From JANPCX01 sp031431125 (lineage in GTDB: Bacteria; Pseudomonadota; Gammaproteobacteria; Burkholderiales; Burkholderiaceae_C), in assembly GCA_031431125.1 (NCBI GenBank), contig JANPCX010000018.1, positions 1 through 64,000 of the forward strand: a stretch of DNA of 64,000 bases, written 5' to 3'. The stretch's first letter is position 1. Every line of letters starts with the position of its first letter. Below are positions 4,660 to 13,662 of this stretch, piece after piece. The position numbers and the translations under genes are program-made. The notes under the pieces were generated by a model. That model made no database searches. It had not been told where the DNA came from and was given only the letters and a program-made list of their open reading frames with translations.

Positions 4660-6546
4660 ATGCTGAAGCGACCATCTCCCCGTTCTTCCGCTATCACTTT
4701 GCCAAGCCGTGCCTTTGTCGTCGCTTGCTCGTTGACGTTTGCGGCCGCGGCCGCCTTGTTGCTGATGGTGGGTTCGGCCCGCGCGCAGGCTGTGCTGGAT
4801 GCGGCACCGCTGCGCATCAACCACAGCGATGAACTCCCAGGCACCGACCGGGTGATCGTGAAGTACCGCGAGGGCGTGGACTTGAAAGACCGCAGCCGCG
4901 CAGCTTCTTCCAAAACCAATGCCTCCTTGGCTGCTGCGCAAGTAGCGGCGAATCGATTGGGTGTACGTTTTGATGTGCTGCGCAAAACCGCAGGCGGCTC
5001 GCATGTATTGCAAATCAATCGCCATCTGAACGCGACCGAAGTCGAAGCCTTCGTCGACAGCTTGCGCAGCGGTGACAGTAACGTGGAATACGCAGAGGCC
5101 GACAAACGCGTTGTGCCAATGTGGGTGCCCAATGATGCGATGTTCGCCCAGCAATGGAGTTTGTCTGACGCCACCGGTGGCATTCGTGCACCCGCTGCCT
5201 GGGACCGGGCCAACGGCACAGGCGTCACCGTGGCCGTCATCGACACCGGCGTGCGGCCCCATGTGGACTTGGCGGCCAATTTATTGCCGGGGTATGACTT
5301 CATTGTCGACACCAAGATTGCAGCCGATGGCAACGGCCGAGATGCCGATGCGTCTGACCCTGGCGATGGTGTTGCTGCAGGGCAATGCGCTGCCAACAGT
5401 GCCGCGAGCAACAGCTCCTGGCACGGCACCCATGTGGCCGGTTTGATTGCTGCGGTGGCCAACAATGGCGGTGGCGTGGCGGGTGTTGCCTTCGGTGCCA
5501 AGGTCTTGCCCCTGCGTGCGGTGGGCCGCTGCGGCGGTTACGCCTCCGATGTGGCCGACGCAATTGCATGGGCAGCGGGTGCCACGGTGCTTGGTTTGCC
5601 CACCAACCCGAATCCAGCGCGTGTGATCAACCTCTCATTGGGTGGCAGTGGCAGCTGCGACCGCACCACACAAACCGCCATCAACACCGCCCGCAGTTTG
5701 GGTGCGGTGGTGGTGGTGGCTGCTGGCAATGCCAATGCCAACGCAGCGAGCACATCACCTGCAAATTGCCAGGGTGTGATCACCGTTGCGGCGACGGCTA
5801 AAAGTGGCGGCAAGGCGTCGTACTCTAACTTTGGTGACAACGTGACCCTGGCCGCCCCGGGTGGTGACCGTGACGCCGGCATGTGGTCCACCCTGAATAT
5901 GGGCACCATCGCACCCGGCGCAGACGCCTACGCGTCTTATGCAGGCACCTCCATGGCTACGCCTGTTGTCAGTGGCGTGGTGGCCTTGATGCTGTCGGTG
6001 AACAAGAACCTCACGCCCGACCAAGTCGCGGCTTTGCTCAAGTCCTCAGCACGGGCTTTTCCTGCTACGTGCAACAGCTGCGGCGCAGGTTTGGTGGATG
6101 CGAACGCAGCCGTATCTGCGGCACTGGGACAAACCTCAGCGCCAGCGCAGACCCCCAATCCAGCGCCCAGCACACCAGCCGCTGGCGATGCGGAGCCCAA
6201 CGACAGCATCAGCACCGGGGTCAAGGTGACCACGTTGCCGACCACGGTCTCGGGTACCCTGAGCAGCAACAGCAACAGCAACAGCAACAGCGACAACGAT
6301 TACTTCATCGTCAACGTCAACCCCGGCAAGGTGCTGACCGTCACCCTCACGCCCAACGCGGCCTTGGGCACGGCGCTGGGCCTGTACTTGAGCAACGGTC
6401 AGCAACTCGGTCTCTTCAGCGGTGCGGTGGGACAGGCCCAGCGTGTGCAGTTGAACAACTCCGGCTCCACGGCTGCGCCTGTGGCCATCCGTGTGCTGCG
6501 CAGTGGGGGCACGGCCGGGGCTTACCAGCTGGTGTTCACACAGTAA
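4660..6546 (+). CDS. Secreted subtilisin-like serine protease (S8) with pre-peptidase C-terminal domain
   Basis: A start at 4660 gives 628 residues with a long signal peptide ending near SARAQA (residue 43). It also uses the AAGAGG ribosome-binding site. A propeptide-like region (about 60-145) is followed by the S8 catalytic domain with Asp195 (VIDTGV), His255 (HGTHVAGL) and Ser431 (GTSMATP). The C-terminal ~130 residues look like a PPC domain joined by a proline-rich linker and a Ser-Asn repeat. The gene is preceded by a c-di-GMP riboswitch, so production of this exoprotease probably follows the motile/sessile switch. The open frame extends upstream to 4540, but that part is the riboswitch itself. 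Confidence 0.93.
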   Translation: MLKRPSPRSSAITLPSRAFVVACSLTFAAAAALLLMVGSARAQAVLDAAPLRINHSDELPGTDRVIVKYREGVDLKDRSRAASSKTNASLAAAQVAANRLGVRFDVLRKTAGGSHVLQINRHLNATEVEAFVDSLRSGDSNVEYAEADKRVVPMWVPNDAMFAQQWSLSDATGGIRAPAAWDRANGTGVTVAVIDTGVRPHVDLAANLLPGYDFIVDTKIAADGNGRDADASDPGDGVAAGQCAANSAASNSSWHGTHVAGLIAAVANNGGGVAGVAFGAKVLPLRAVGRCGGYASDVADAIAWAAGATVLGLPTNPNPARVINLSLGGSGSCDRTTQTAINTARSLGAVVVVAAGNANANAASTSPANCQGVITVAATAKSGGKASYSNFGDNVTLAAPGGDRDAGMWSTLNMGTIAPGADAYASYAGTSMATPVVSGVVALMLSVNKNLTPDQVAALLKSSARAFPATCNSCGAGLVDANAAVSAALGQTSAPAQTPNPAPSTPAAGDAEPNDSISTGVKVTTLPTTVSGTLSSNSNSNSNSDNDYFIVNVNPGKVLTVTLTPNAALGTALGLYLSNGQQLGLFSGAVGQAQRVQLNNSGSTAAPVAIRVLRSGGTAGAYQLVFTQ

Positions 6547-6573
6547 ACCACCGCACCGACCAGCACCGCGGCG

Positions 6574-6972
6574 TCAGAGCATGGCGCGGTGCAGCCCCCA
6601 GTGTTCGACGGCCGCACCCATCACGATGGACTCGCCCTCGGCCAAGTGATCGTCGGCTTCGACCACGGCTGCGCACAGGTGCAACAGTTTCAGTCGCAAG
6701 TCAGGGTCGTCGATTTCGGCCATCAACTCCGACAAGGTGCGTTCATCCACCCGGCAGGCTTCTTGCCAGTCGCCGTGTGAGTTGGCCAACAGGTCTTGGC
6801 ACAAGGTGTTCATCACACCGTGCATCTCCACCCGTTCCATGCCGAGTTGGTCGTGGGCCTTCAGTCGGTCCAAGGTATCGACCTCAATTTTGGACAAGTT
6901 GCCGTCCGACAGGGCCGCCAGGGCCAAGATTCGGGCACCGGCTTGAGGGCTGTTTTTGGGGTAGTGGCGCAT
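6574..6972 (-). CDS. TerB-like protein
   Basis: The 132-residue cytosolic, helical, acidic protein carries the pattern of the TerB (tellurite-resistance B) fold: LALAALSDGNLSKIE, then a region of regularly spaced leucines, then LLHLCAAVVEADDHLAEGE, in which the acidic residues form the TerB-type metal-binding pattern. It is converging with the protease gene. No other ter genes are near, so a role in tellurite resistance should not be assumed. Function is unknown. Confidence 0.7.
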   Translation of the reverse strand: MRHYPKNSPQAGARILALAALSDGNLSKIEVDTLDRLKAHDQLGMERVEMHGVMNTLCQDLLANSHGDWQEACRVDERTLSELMAEIDDPDLRLKLLHLCAAVVEADDHLAEGESIVMGAAVEHWGLHRAML

Positions 6973-7007
6973 GGAAAATCTCCTTGTTCAACGGGGATGA
7001 AAACGAC

Positions 7008-7355
7008 TCAAACTTGGGGCAATTCAGTCAGGCGCGCTGACATGCGTGTGCGTCCGCCATGGCTGCGCTGATCCAAACGCAGCAGCGCACGTGCGGCGCG
7101 GGCCAAGGCGCTGTCCAGCGCCGAGCGCCAGTCACGTGCCATGGCGGTGATCACCACCGTGCCGCTGCCGTCGGTTTTCAGTTCGATCTGGCAGCGTTTG
7201 TCCACGCCTCCGCGCGGGCCATTCACATCTGACAGCTGCACTTTGGCGCGTGGCACGAGCCAGGTGAGGCGGCGCATTGAAAAACGTACCCGCTTTTCAG
7301 CCAACTCACGCAAGGCCATCGCTTCAGGGTCCCGGGTTTCAAACAAAACTTGCAT
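7008..7355 (-). CDS. HPF/RaiA-family (S30AE) ribosome-associated protein
   Basis: The 115-residue protein begins MQVLFETRDPEAMALRELAE, with a beta-alpha-beta-type N-terminus. It contains LSDVNGPRGGVDKRCQIEL and a helix with ALDSALARAARALLRL, the layout of the ribosome hibernation/S30AE fold. The longer open frame upstream of 7355 overlaps nhaR and is rejected. It is divergent from nhaR. In this family such short proteins bind ribosomes in stationary phase; that role is inferred here. Confidence 0.7.
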   Translation of the reverse strand: MQVLFETRDPEAMALRELAEKRVRFSMRRLTWLVPRAKVQLSDVNGPRGGVDKRCQIELKTDGSGTVVITAMARDWRSALDSALARAARALLRLDQRSHGGRTRMSARLTELPQV

Positions 7356-7454
7356 CGAAGCTCTCCAGTGGTTGCGAGGAGACTCAACCTTAGGGGCGAT
7401 CACATTTCCTAGAAAGCAGATAATAAGGAACTGATATTTCGTAAAAAGCAGAAC

Positions 7455-8342
7455 ATGAACACGGCCTTCAGCTACCGCCATTTGTATTACTTTTGGGTGG
7501 TGGCCAAAGAAGGCGGCATGTCCAAGGCCGCAGCCCGCTTGGACATGGCGGTGCAAACCGTCAGCGCCCAAGTGCACGAGCTGGAGCGGTCGCTGGGTTA
7601 CACCTTGCTCAAACCCGCGGGGCGCGGTTTGGAACTGACCGACGCCGGCCTGGCGGCTTTGCGCCAAGCCGAACAAATTTTTCAGCTGGGTGAACAACTG
7701 CCGGCCATCGTGCGTGACGCGGTGAGCCAGCCGCAGGTGCGTTTGGTGGTCGGCGTGGCCGACAGCTTGCCCAAGCTGGTGGTGCGGCAACTGATGCAAC
7801 CCGTCATTTCCTCGCCCAATTTGCGGCTCTTCTGCCACGAAGGCGAGTTTGAAGACTTGCTGGGGGACTTGGCCTTGCACCGCTTGGATGTGGTGTTGGC
7901 TGATCAACTGCCACCGCCCAACGCCAACCTCAGGCTCTACAGCCATGCTTTGGGTTCGTCGGCGCTGGGCTGGTATGCCACGGCGGACCTGCTGGCTTCG
8001 GCCAAAAAAGGCTTCCCTCAGTCTTTAGAGCAGGTGCCCGTTTTGCTGCCCACCGCCCACGCCCCGGTGCGTGCGCGCCTCGACAGGTGGTTTGAAAAAA
8101 ACGGCATTCAACCGCGGGTGGTGGGTGAGTTCGAAGACAGCGCTTTGCTCAAAACTTTTGGCGCCAGTGGCATGGGTGTGTTCCCCGCCGCGCAATCGGT
8201 GCACGACGATTTGGTGGCGCGCTACGGCGTCAAACTGGTCGGCCTGGCGGATGGTGTGGAAGAACAGTTTTTCGCCATTGGTACGGAAAAGAAAGTGCAA
8301 CACCCCTTGGTGCAGCGTTTGTTGGTGAAGTTGAATCACTGA
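7455..8342 (+). CDS. nhaR: LysR-family regulator of the NhaR type
   Basis: The 295-residue regulator has an N-terminal winged helix (YRHLYYFWVVAKEGGMSKAA at about 7-26) typical of NhaR and a periplasmic-binding-like effector domain (about 90-290). NhaR activates the Na+/H+ antiporter nhaA in enterics, but many betaproteobacterial homologues stand alone. No antiporter is adjacent here, and the partial antiporter at 63163 is far away. The target is therefore unknown. Confidence 0.8.
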   Translation: MNTAFSYRHLYYFWVVAKEGGMSKAAARLDMAVQTVSAQVHELERSLGYTLLKPAGRGLELTDAGLAALRQAEQIFQLGEQLPAIVRDAVSQPQVRLVVGVADSLPKLVVRQLMQPVISSPNLRLFCHEGEFEDLLGDLALHRLDVVLADQLPPPNANLRLYSHALGSSALGWYATADLLASAKKGFPQSLEQVPVLLPTAHAPVRARLDRWFEKNGIQPRVVGEFEDSALLKTFGASGMGVFPAAQSVHDDLVARYGVKLVGLADGVEEQFFAIGTEKKVQHPLVQRLLVKLNH

Positions 8343-8416
8343 TCACGTTTACCCGCGGCCTTGTCGCCCACAGGGCGCTTCGGTTGTTTTTTGTGTAGGG
8401 CGCGGCCCTGACGGGG

Positions 8417-10339
8417 TCACCACTGACCGCGCAGCTGCAAACGCCAAGTGCGTGGTGACTCCGCCCAAGTCAAGAGCGGAGACTTGTCGGCCAGTTGCAG
8501 ATTGGTGAGGTTGTCCACGCCCGCGATCCATTCCAGGTTTTTGTTCATGGCCCATGCGACATGGGCGGACACGCGGGTCAAACTCGGGATCGGCTGAGCG
8601 GCCTGGCCTGGGGTGTTGCTGGCCAGCACCTGGTCGGCCTGGGTGTCGCTGCGTAGCCCGGCACGCCACGGTCCCCGTTGCCAATCCAACTGCATGCCAA
8701 CGGCATGGCGAGGGCGTTTCTCCAGGCGCTGGCCTTGGCCATCTTCCGCGTCCAAGTAGGTGTAGTTGGCGCTGAGTTTGAAACCCGCGGGCAGGGCGGT
8801 GCGGGCCAACACTTCCACCCCCTGAAGCCGGGCGCGGTCGATGTTCTCGAACACATACTGGCCGCGGCCCGCACTGCTGCCCAAGAGGCGGGGCACGATC
8901 AGGTGTTGGACGCGGTTGTGGAACAGCATTACCTGCAGCCCTTGGGTCTTGGTGCTCCAACCCGCACCCAGTTCCACCGCCTGGTTGGTCTCCGGCACTA
9001 AGGCGGCGTTGCCAAAGTAGGTGTTGGGGCCTTCGTCTTCGCGGTAACCGGGGGAGATTTGTTTCAGCGTGGGCGCTTTGAAACCGCGGCCCACGCCGCC
9101 TTTGACCACCCATTGGTCGTCCAGCCGCCACACCCAATAAGAACGCGGGCTCCATTCGCTGCCGAAACGGTCGTGGTGGTCGTGGCGCAGCCCGACGGTC
9201 CACGCCAGCTGGGGCAGCAGGGCGATCTCGGTTTGACCAAAGACGGCGCGGTGTTGCGCCTGCCCTTGGCCACCGGGCAAACCTTCGTTGTGCAAGGTTT
9301 CCTCGCGCCACTCAAAGCCCGTGCTGACCTTCACCTTGGCCGTGGGCGAGAGGGAGGCCTGGCCTTCCAGCACCTCGTCCTTGAGGGTATTGGGACGCAA
9401 TGCCGCGACACCGGCGCTGCGGCTGTTGAGCACCTCCAAGCGGCTGCTGTAGGCGCGCAGCAGGCTGTTGGCCTGGTAGATGCCGCCCCAATCGGCGGTC
9501 CAGCCCAAGCTGCTGTGGCTGCGCGACAGGTCGGTCACCGATTGGTAGAACCGTTTGGCACCGCTGCGCTCGTGGGCCCCGGCCCAACGTTCCTCTTGGC
9601 CCTGACGGTGTTCCAGTTCCACTTGATGCGCCGCACTCGCGAGCCAAACCAGCCGCAGGGCGCCATTGAGTTTGTCGTGGCCTTCCAGGTCAGAGATACG
9701 GGCGTCGCTGCGGGTTTCGATGGCTTGCCTGCGCGACTGCGCCGCCGTGATGCCCACACGCCAATGGGGTGACAAAGGCCCGTCGACCGATACCGCCAGG
9801 CGGTGGCCATCGCCGCCGAGGCCACCATCGGCCCCAGAACCCTCGGTGGTGGTGCGCAGGGCCCAGCGCTCGCCGGGGCTGCGCGTGATGATGTTGACCA
9901 CACCGCCCAAGGCCTCGGCCCCGTAGAGCACCGACATTGGGCCGCGCACCACCTCAATGCGTTCAATGTCTTGCACGGCCACCCAGTCGTATTGAAAGTC
10001 GGAGTGGCCGATCACGCCGTCGCTGGCGCTGATCCGTTTGCCGTCGATCAAAAACAAGGTATGTCGCCCGTCCATGCCGCGCAAGCTGATGTTGCGCCGG
10101 CCCGAGATGGTGCGGCCGATCAAGCTGATGCCGGTCTCCGTGCGCAGGGCTTCAAACAGGTTGTCGGCGCCGCGTTCGGCGATTTGTTGGGCCGTGATGA
10201 CGCTGATGGACGCAGGCGCATCGACTTGGGCCAAGGCATAACGTGTGGCCGTGACCACCACCGGCTCCAGGGTGACGGTTTGTGCGCCGGCCCAAACAGG
10301 CCAAGAACACAGCAACCAATACCAGTGGCGTTTCATCAA
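8417..10339 (-). CDS. TonB-dependent outer-membrane receptor (CirA/FepA type)
   Basis: The 640-residue receptor has a signal peptide cleaved near AGAQT (about 20) and a TonB-box-like LEPVVVTATRY. The plug domain contains SLRGMDGRHTLFLIDGKRI and IERIEVVRGPMSVLYGAEAL, followed by a 22-stranded barrel whose last residue is an aromatic (RGQW end). It resembles the colicin-I/catecholate-siderophore receptor group. No siderophore genes are adjacent, so the ligand is unknown. A start at 10336 is also possible. Confidence 0.88.
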   Translation of the reverse strand: MMKRHWYWLLCSWPVWAGAQTVTLEPVVVTATRYALAQVDAPASISVITAQQIAERGADNLFEALRTETGISLIGRTISGRRNISLRGMDGRHTLFLIDGKRISASDGVIGHSDFQYDWVAVQDIERIEVVRGPMSVLYGAEALGGVVNIITRSPGERWALRTTTEGSGADGGLGGDGHRLAVSVDGPLSPHWRVGITAAQSRRQAIETRSDARISDLEGHDKLNGALRLVWLASAAHQVELEHRQGQEERWAGAHERSGAKRFYQSVTDLSRSHSSLGWTADWGGIYQANSLLRAYSSRLEVLNSRSAGVAALRPNTLKDEVLEGQASLSPTAKVKVSTGFEWREETLHNEGLPGGQGQAQHRAVFGQTEIALLPQLAWTVGLRHDHHDRFGSEWSPRSYWVWRLDDQWVVKGGVGRGFKAPTLKQISPGYREDEGPNTYFGNAALVPETNQAVELGAGWSTKTQGLQVMLFHNRVQHLIVPRLLGSSAGRGQYVFENIDRARLQGVEVLARTALPAGFKLSANYTYLDAEDGQGQRLEKRPRHAVGMQLDWQRGPWRAGLRSDTQADQVLASNTPGQAAQPIPSLTRVSAHVAWAMNKNLEWIAGVDNLTNLQLADKSPLLTWAESPRTWRLQLRGQW

Positions 10340-10433
10340 GGCACCTCGGTTGTGGAGTTCATGTCGGTGAGCATGCCGGGGCGGCGCCTGGACTTCCTTG
10401 ATCTGCTTTGGCTTTCTGTTGGAACAACGCCTC

Positions 10434-11039
10434 TATTGATGCGGCTCCTTGAAGTCTGAACTGCCGGACTGTGGGAGGCCATCGTTTGGTGGAGGACAGC
10501 CGTTGCTTGAAGCACTGCGCCGGGAATTCGCCCCGGCAGGGCGACTTACTTTCTTGCTGGTGCAAGAAAGTAAGCAAAGAAGCACCTGAACACCAGCCTA
10601 TTTGGGTAGAGGTAGCTTGGTGCGGGAGCGCAGACGTGGGGTCTGGATTCGGCCCGTAGCCACTGGCACTCGGGCGACGTTTTCTCGGCGGTTTGTCCAA
10701 ACACCGTGAAGCGCCACGACAGCGTGGCAGGCCAAGAAAGGCGGCGGATGCGTTCAACGCTTGGTACGACAAGCCGCCGAGAAAACGTCGCCCGAGGGGT
10801 AGTGGTGCCAAGCCGAACCAGCGCATCCACCCTGGTCCCGGTTCAATCCGTCACCACTCAAATAGGCTGGTGTTCAGGTGTTTTCTTGGTGACTTCTTTT
10901 GCACCAGCAAAAGAAGTTACTCGGCAGCCGGGCCGAGACCCGGCGCGGTACTTCAAGTCAAGGCGGCCGTCCACCGGGGCTCCCTTGCGAGAGACTCAAG
11001 CGGACCGACCGTTCAAACTTCAAGGGGCTGCTTCAATAG
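10434..11039. repeat. 605-bp palindromic repeat element, copy 1
   Basis: The element begins CTATTGATGCGG and ends with the near-inverse (TIRs about 29 bp, a few mismatches). It is built of two ~300-bp arms that are themselves inverted repeats meeting near 10740. Recognisable pieces are CTTTCTTGCTGGTGCAAGAA, the ACACCAGCCTATTTG block and GAAAACGTCGCCCGAGG. A second copy of the same length lies at 14366-14969 in the opposite orientation. No transposase is inside, so it is a MITE-like or large REP-like unit. The 10340-11152 interval holds no gene. Confidence 0.8.
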
Positions 11040-11041
11040 GC

Positions 11042-11055
11042 TTGATCCAGTTCAA
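11042..11055 (+). promoter_or_regulatory. FNR/DNR box upstream of nirS
   Basis: TTGATCCAGTTCAA matches the TTGAT-N4-ATCAA consensus at 9 of 10 positions and lies about 100 bp before the nirS start, immediately after the repeat element. A Dnr-like Crp/Fnr regulator gene lies at 14964-15665, which makes NO- or anoxia-dependent control likely. Confidence 0.7.
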
Positions 11056-11152
11056 GGACAGGGTCGCAGGACCGCGCGACGATGCATGGGCATTGACCGA
11101 AACCCGTTCAACCCGCCGCTGGCCGCGCCAGCACCGCCTCAAGGAGTGCGTC

Positions 11153-12883
11153 ATGACAAGCCGCTTTTTCACCGCCCCGCTCACGGCCCTGGCTTTGTTG
11201 GTGCTGGTCGCCTGGCCCAGCGCCGCGTCGGCGCAAGACAAAAAAGAGGTTTCTCCCGGCGACGTGAAATACCACGCCGCGCCGTCCGCCTTGGCGGGAA
11301 CCCCCATGGTGCAAAGCACCAACCCGAAAGCACCGCCCATGACCCAGGCCGAGTTCGACGTCGGCCGCAAGATTTACTTTGAGCGTTGCGCCGGTTGCCA
11401 TGGCGTGCTGCGCAAAGGCGCCACCGGCAAACCGTTGACGCCCGACATCACCCTGGGCAAAGGCATCGACTACCTGAAGATCTTCATCGCCTACGGCTCA
11501 CCGGCTGGCATGCCCAACTGGCAGACCTCGGGCGAAATGACCGAGACCGAGGTGGATGTGATGGCGCGTTACATCCAGCACGATGCGCCCACCCCGCCCG
11601 AGTTTGGTTTGGCCGACATGAAAGCAACGTGGAAGGTGATCGTGCCGCCTGCGCAGCGGCCCAAGAAGAAGATGAACAACTTCAACATTGAAAACATCTT
11701 CAGCACCACCTTACGCGACACCGGCGAGGTGGCCTTGATCGATGGTGACACCAAAAAAATCATCAACATCGTGAAGACGGGTTACGCGGTGCACATTTCG
11801 CGCACCTCGGCCTCGGGGCGTTACCTGCTGGTGATTGGCCGCGACGGCAAGATCAACATGATTGACCTGTGGATGTCCATGCCCGACAACGTGGCCGAAG
11901 TGCGTATCGGCTTGGAAGCGCGTTCGGTGGAAACCTCGAAGTACAAAGGTTTTGAAGACAAGCTCGTGATTGCCGGCGCCTACTGGCCGCCGCAGTACAC
12001 CATCATGAATGGCGACACCCTGGAGCCTTTGGTGATTGTGTCCACCCGCGGCAACACCGTGGACAAACAGGAGTACCACCCCGATCCGCGTGTGGCCAGC
12101 ATCGTGGCCAGCCACTACCGGCCTGAGTTCATCGTCAACATCAAAGAAACCGGCAAGACCTTGATGGTGGACTACAGCGACTTGAAAGCCCTCAAAACCA
12201 CCGAGATCGGCACCGCCCGCTTTTTGCACGACGGCGGCTGGGACAGCAGCAAACGTTATTTCATGGTGGCCGCCAACCAAAGCAACAAGATTGCGGTGGT
12301 CGACGCCAAAGAAGACAAACTCGTCAAGCTCGTGGACGTGAGCAAGATTCCCCACCCCGGGCGCGGTGCCAACTTCATTCACCCCAAGTTTGGCCCGGTG
12401 TGGAGCACTGGCCACCTTGGTGATGAAGCCATCTCCTTGATCGGCACCGACCCGCTGCGCCACAAACAATATGCCTTCAAAGAAGTGGCGCAAATCAAAG
12501 GCCAGGGCGGTGGTGCGCTCTTCATCAAAACCCACCCCAAGTCCATCCATCTGTATTCCGACACACCGCTGAACCCCGATGCCGCCATCTCGCAGTCGGT
12601 GGCGGTGTTTGACATCAATCGCCTTGACCAAGGCTTCAAGGTATTGCCCATCGCCGAGTGGGCCGGGCTTTCTGATGACGGCGCCAAACGGGTGGTGCAA
12701 CCCGAGTTCAACAAAGCGGGCGACGAGGTGTGGTTCTCGGTGTGGTCGGCCAAAGACAAACAAAGTGCCATCGTGGTGGTGGACGACAAAACCTTGAAGC
12801 TCAAGGCCGTGATCAAAGACCCGCGTTTGATCACGCCCACGGGCAAGTTCAATGTCTACAACACCCAACGTGACATTTACTGA
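11153..12883 (+). CDS. nirS: Cytochrome cd1 nitrite reductase (NO-forming)
   Basis: The start at 11153 has AAGGAG 7 nt upstream and gives 576 residues with a Sec signal peptide (cleavage near ASAQD, 27). The cytochrome c domain has CAGCH at 79-83. The C-terminal ~440 residues form the eight-bladed d1-heme propeller, with segments such as GYAVHISRTSASGRYL and VWSTGHLGDE. The periplasmic enzyme reduces nitrite to NO in denitrification. It forms an operon with the cytochrome at 12900 (16-bp gap). No d1-heme synthesis genes (nirJ, nirE, nirN) are in the window, so the cofactor genes must lie elsewhere if the enzyme is active. Confidence 0.96.
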   Translation: MTSRFFTAPLTALALLVLVAWPSAASAQDKKEVSPGDVKYHAAPSALAGTPMVQSTNPKAPPMTQAEFDVGRKIYFERCAGCHGVLRKGATGKPLTPDITLGKGIDYLKIFIAYGSPAGMPNWQTSGEMTETEVDVMARYIQHDAPTPPEFGLADMKATWKVIVPPAQRPKKKMNNFNIENIFSTTLRDTGEVALIDGDTKKIINIVKTGYAVHISRTSASGRYLLVIGRDGKINMIDLWMSMPDNVAEVRIGLEARSVETSKYKGFEDKLVIAGAYWPPQYTIMNGDTLEPLVIVSTRGNTVDKQEYHPDPRVASIVASHYRPEFIVNIKETGKTLMVDYSDLKALKTTEIGTARFLHDGGWDSSKRYFMVAANQSNKIAVVDAKEDKLVKLVDVSKIPHPGRGANFIHPKFGPVWSTGHLGDEAISLIGTDPLRHKQYAFKEVAQIKGQGGGALFIKTHPKSIHLYSDTPLNPDAAISQSVAVFDINRLDQGFKVLPIAEWAGLSDDGAKRVVQPEFNKAGDEVWFSVWSAKDKQSAIVVVDDKTLKLKAVIKDPRLITPTGKFNVYNTQRDIY

Positions 12884-12899
12884 AATGAAGGAGAGCCCC

Positions 12900-13220
12900 A
12901 TGCGCTGCAACCCCTTGTTGGTTCTGCTGGCCGGGCTGGTTTTGGCCACCCCAGGTTGGGCCCAAAACGCCAATGCCGAAGACGCCATGACCAAAGCCGG
13001 TTGTATGGCCTGCCATGCCAAGGACAAAAAAGTGCTTGGCCCGTCGTTCAAAGACATCGCGGCCAAGTACAAAGGCCAAGACGTGGTGGCGACCCTGATG
13101 CAAAAAGTGCGCACCGGCGGCAAAGGTGTTTTTGGCCCCATCCCGATGGCACCGAATGGGCCCGACAAGATCAGCGACACCGACCTAAAAGTCGCTGTGG
13201 AGTGGATCTTGAAACAGTGA
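12900..13220 (+). CDS. Small periplasmic cytochrome c (c551/NirM-NirC type)
   Basis: The 106-residue preprotein has a signal peptide cleaved near GWAQN (22) and one heme site CMACH. A Met ligand lies in the PIPMAPNGPDKI loop, where a Met within a Pro-rich stretch is typical of c551. It is directly behind nirS with an AAGGAG site. Role: electron donor to NirS, or a NirC-like maturation cytochrome. Confidence 0.87.
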   Translation: MRCNPLLVLLAGLVLATPGWAQNANAEDAMTKAGCMACHAKDKKVLGPSFKDIAAKYKGQDVVATLMQKVRTGGKGVFGPIPMAPNGPDKISDTDLKVAVEWILKQ

Positions 13221-13254
13221 GCCTGCGCCGAGCAATGCAGGCCCAGGGTTCCCC

Positions 13255-13662
13255 ATGGTTGCAACACCGCTGCTCCAGCCCCTGGGCCTTGAAGAACTGC
13301 AGCAAGCGGGCCAGGGCTTACCGCTGTGCGACCAGCCCTTCGACGTGTGGGGCCGGCAATGGGGCGTGGGGGGTGCCGCGCTGATTGAGCAGCTGCGCTG
13401 TTTGTTGGGCCAAGGGGTGATTTCGGGTTTGGGCCCGGTGTTTGCGCCTGATTTTTTAGCGCACACCCCCCAAGCCGAAACGAGCGACCAGGCCTTGATC
13501 GAAGCCGTGGCCAGTGGCTTGCCCTTGTTGCCCCAACCCTTCGAGGCGGTGGGGGCGATGCTGGGGATTCCGGCGAGCCAGGTGCAAAGCCGGCTCGCGA
13601 GCTGGCTGTCGCAAGGCCAGGTGCAGCGCATTGGCATTGTGTCCAGTGTGCTGTGGCCATGA
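13255..13662 (+). CDS. NirD/NirL-like (AsnC-type) siroheme decarboxylase fragment
   Basis: The 135-residue protein contains two copies of an Lrp/AsnC-like winged-helix half: GQGLPLCDQPFDVWGRQWGV near the N-terminus and ASGLPLLPQPFEAVGAMLGI near 80. This pattern is known from NirD/L/G/H siroheme decarboxylases of d1-heme synthesis. A full NirDL subunit also has a ligand-binding sandwich domain after each HTH, which is absent here. It overlaps the next gene by ATGA. Enzymatic function is doubtful, and it may be a degenerated nirL-type remnant or a regulator. Confidence 0.55.
   Translation: MVATPLLQPLGLEELQQAGQGLPLCDQPFDVWGRQWGVGGAALIEQLRCLLGQGVISGLGPVFAPDFLAHTPQAETSDQALIEAVASGLPLLPQPFEAVGAMLGIPASQVQSRLASWLSQGQVQRIGIVSSVLWP

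Noticed and set aside
5883..7040. 385-codon frame overlapping the protease 3' end
   Set aside because: An out-of-frame shadow, rich in Gln from the Ser-Asn repeat. No start signal.
7356..7946. Upstream extension of the HPF-like frame
   Set aside because: It overlaps nhaR on the other strand. The S30AE-like domain starts at 7355.
10706..11152. Upstream extension of the nirS open frame
   Set aside because: It runs through the palindromic repeat. The signal peptide and AAGGAG site place the start at 11153.
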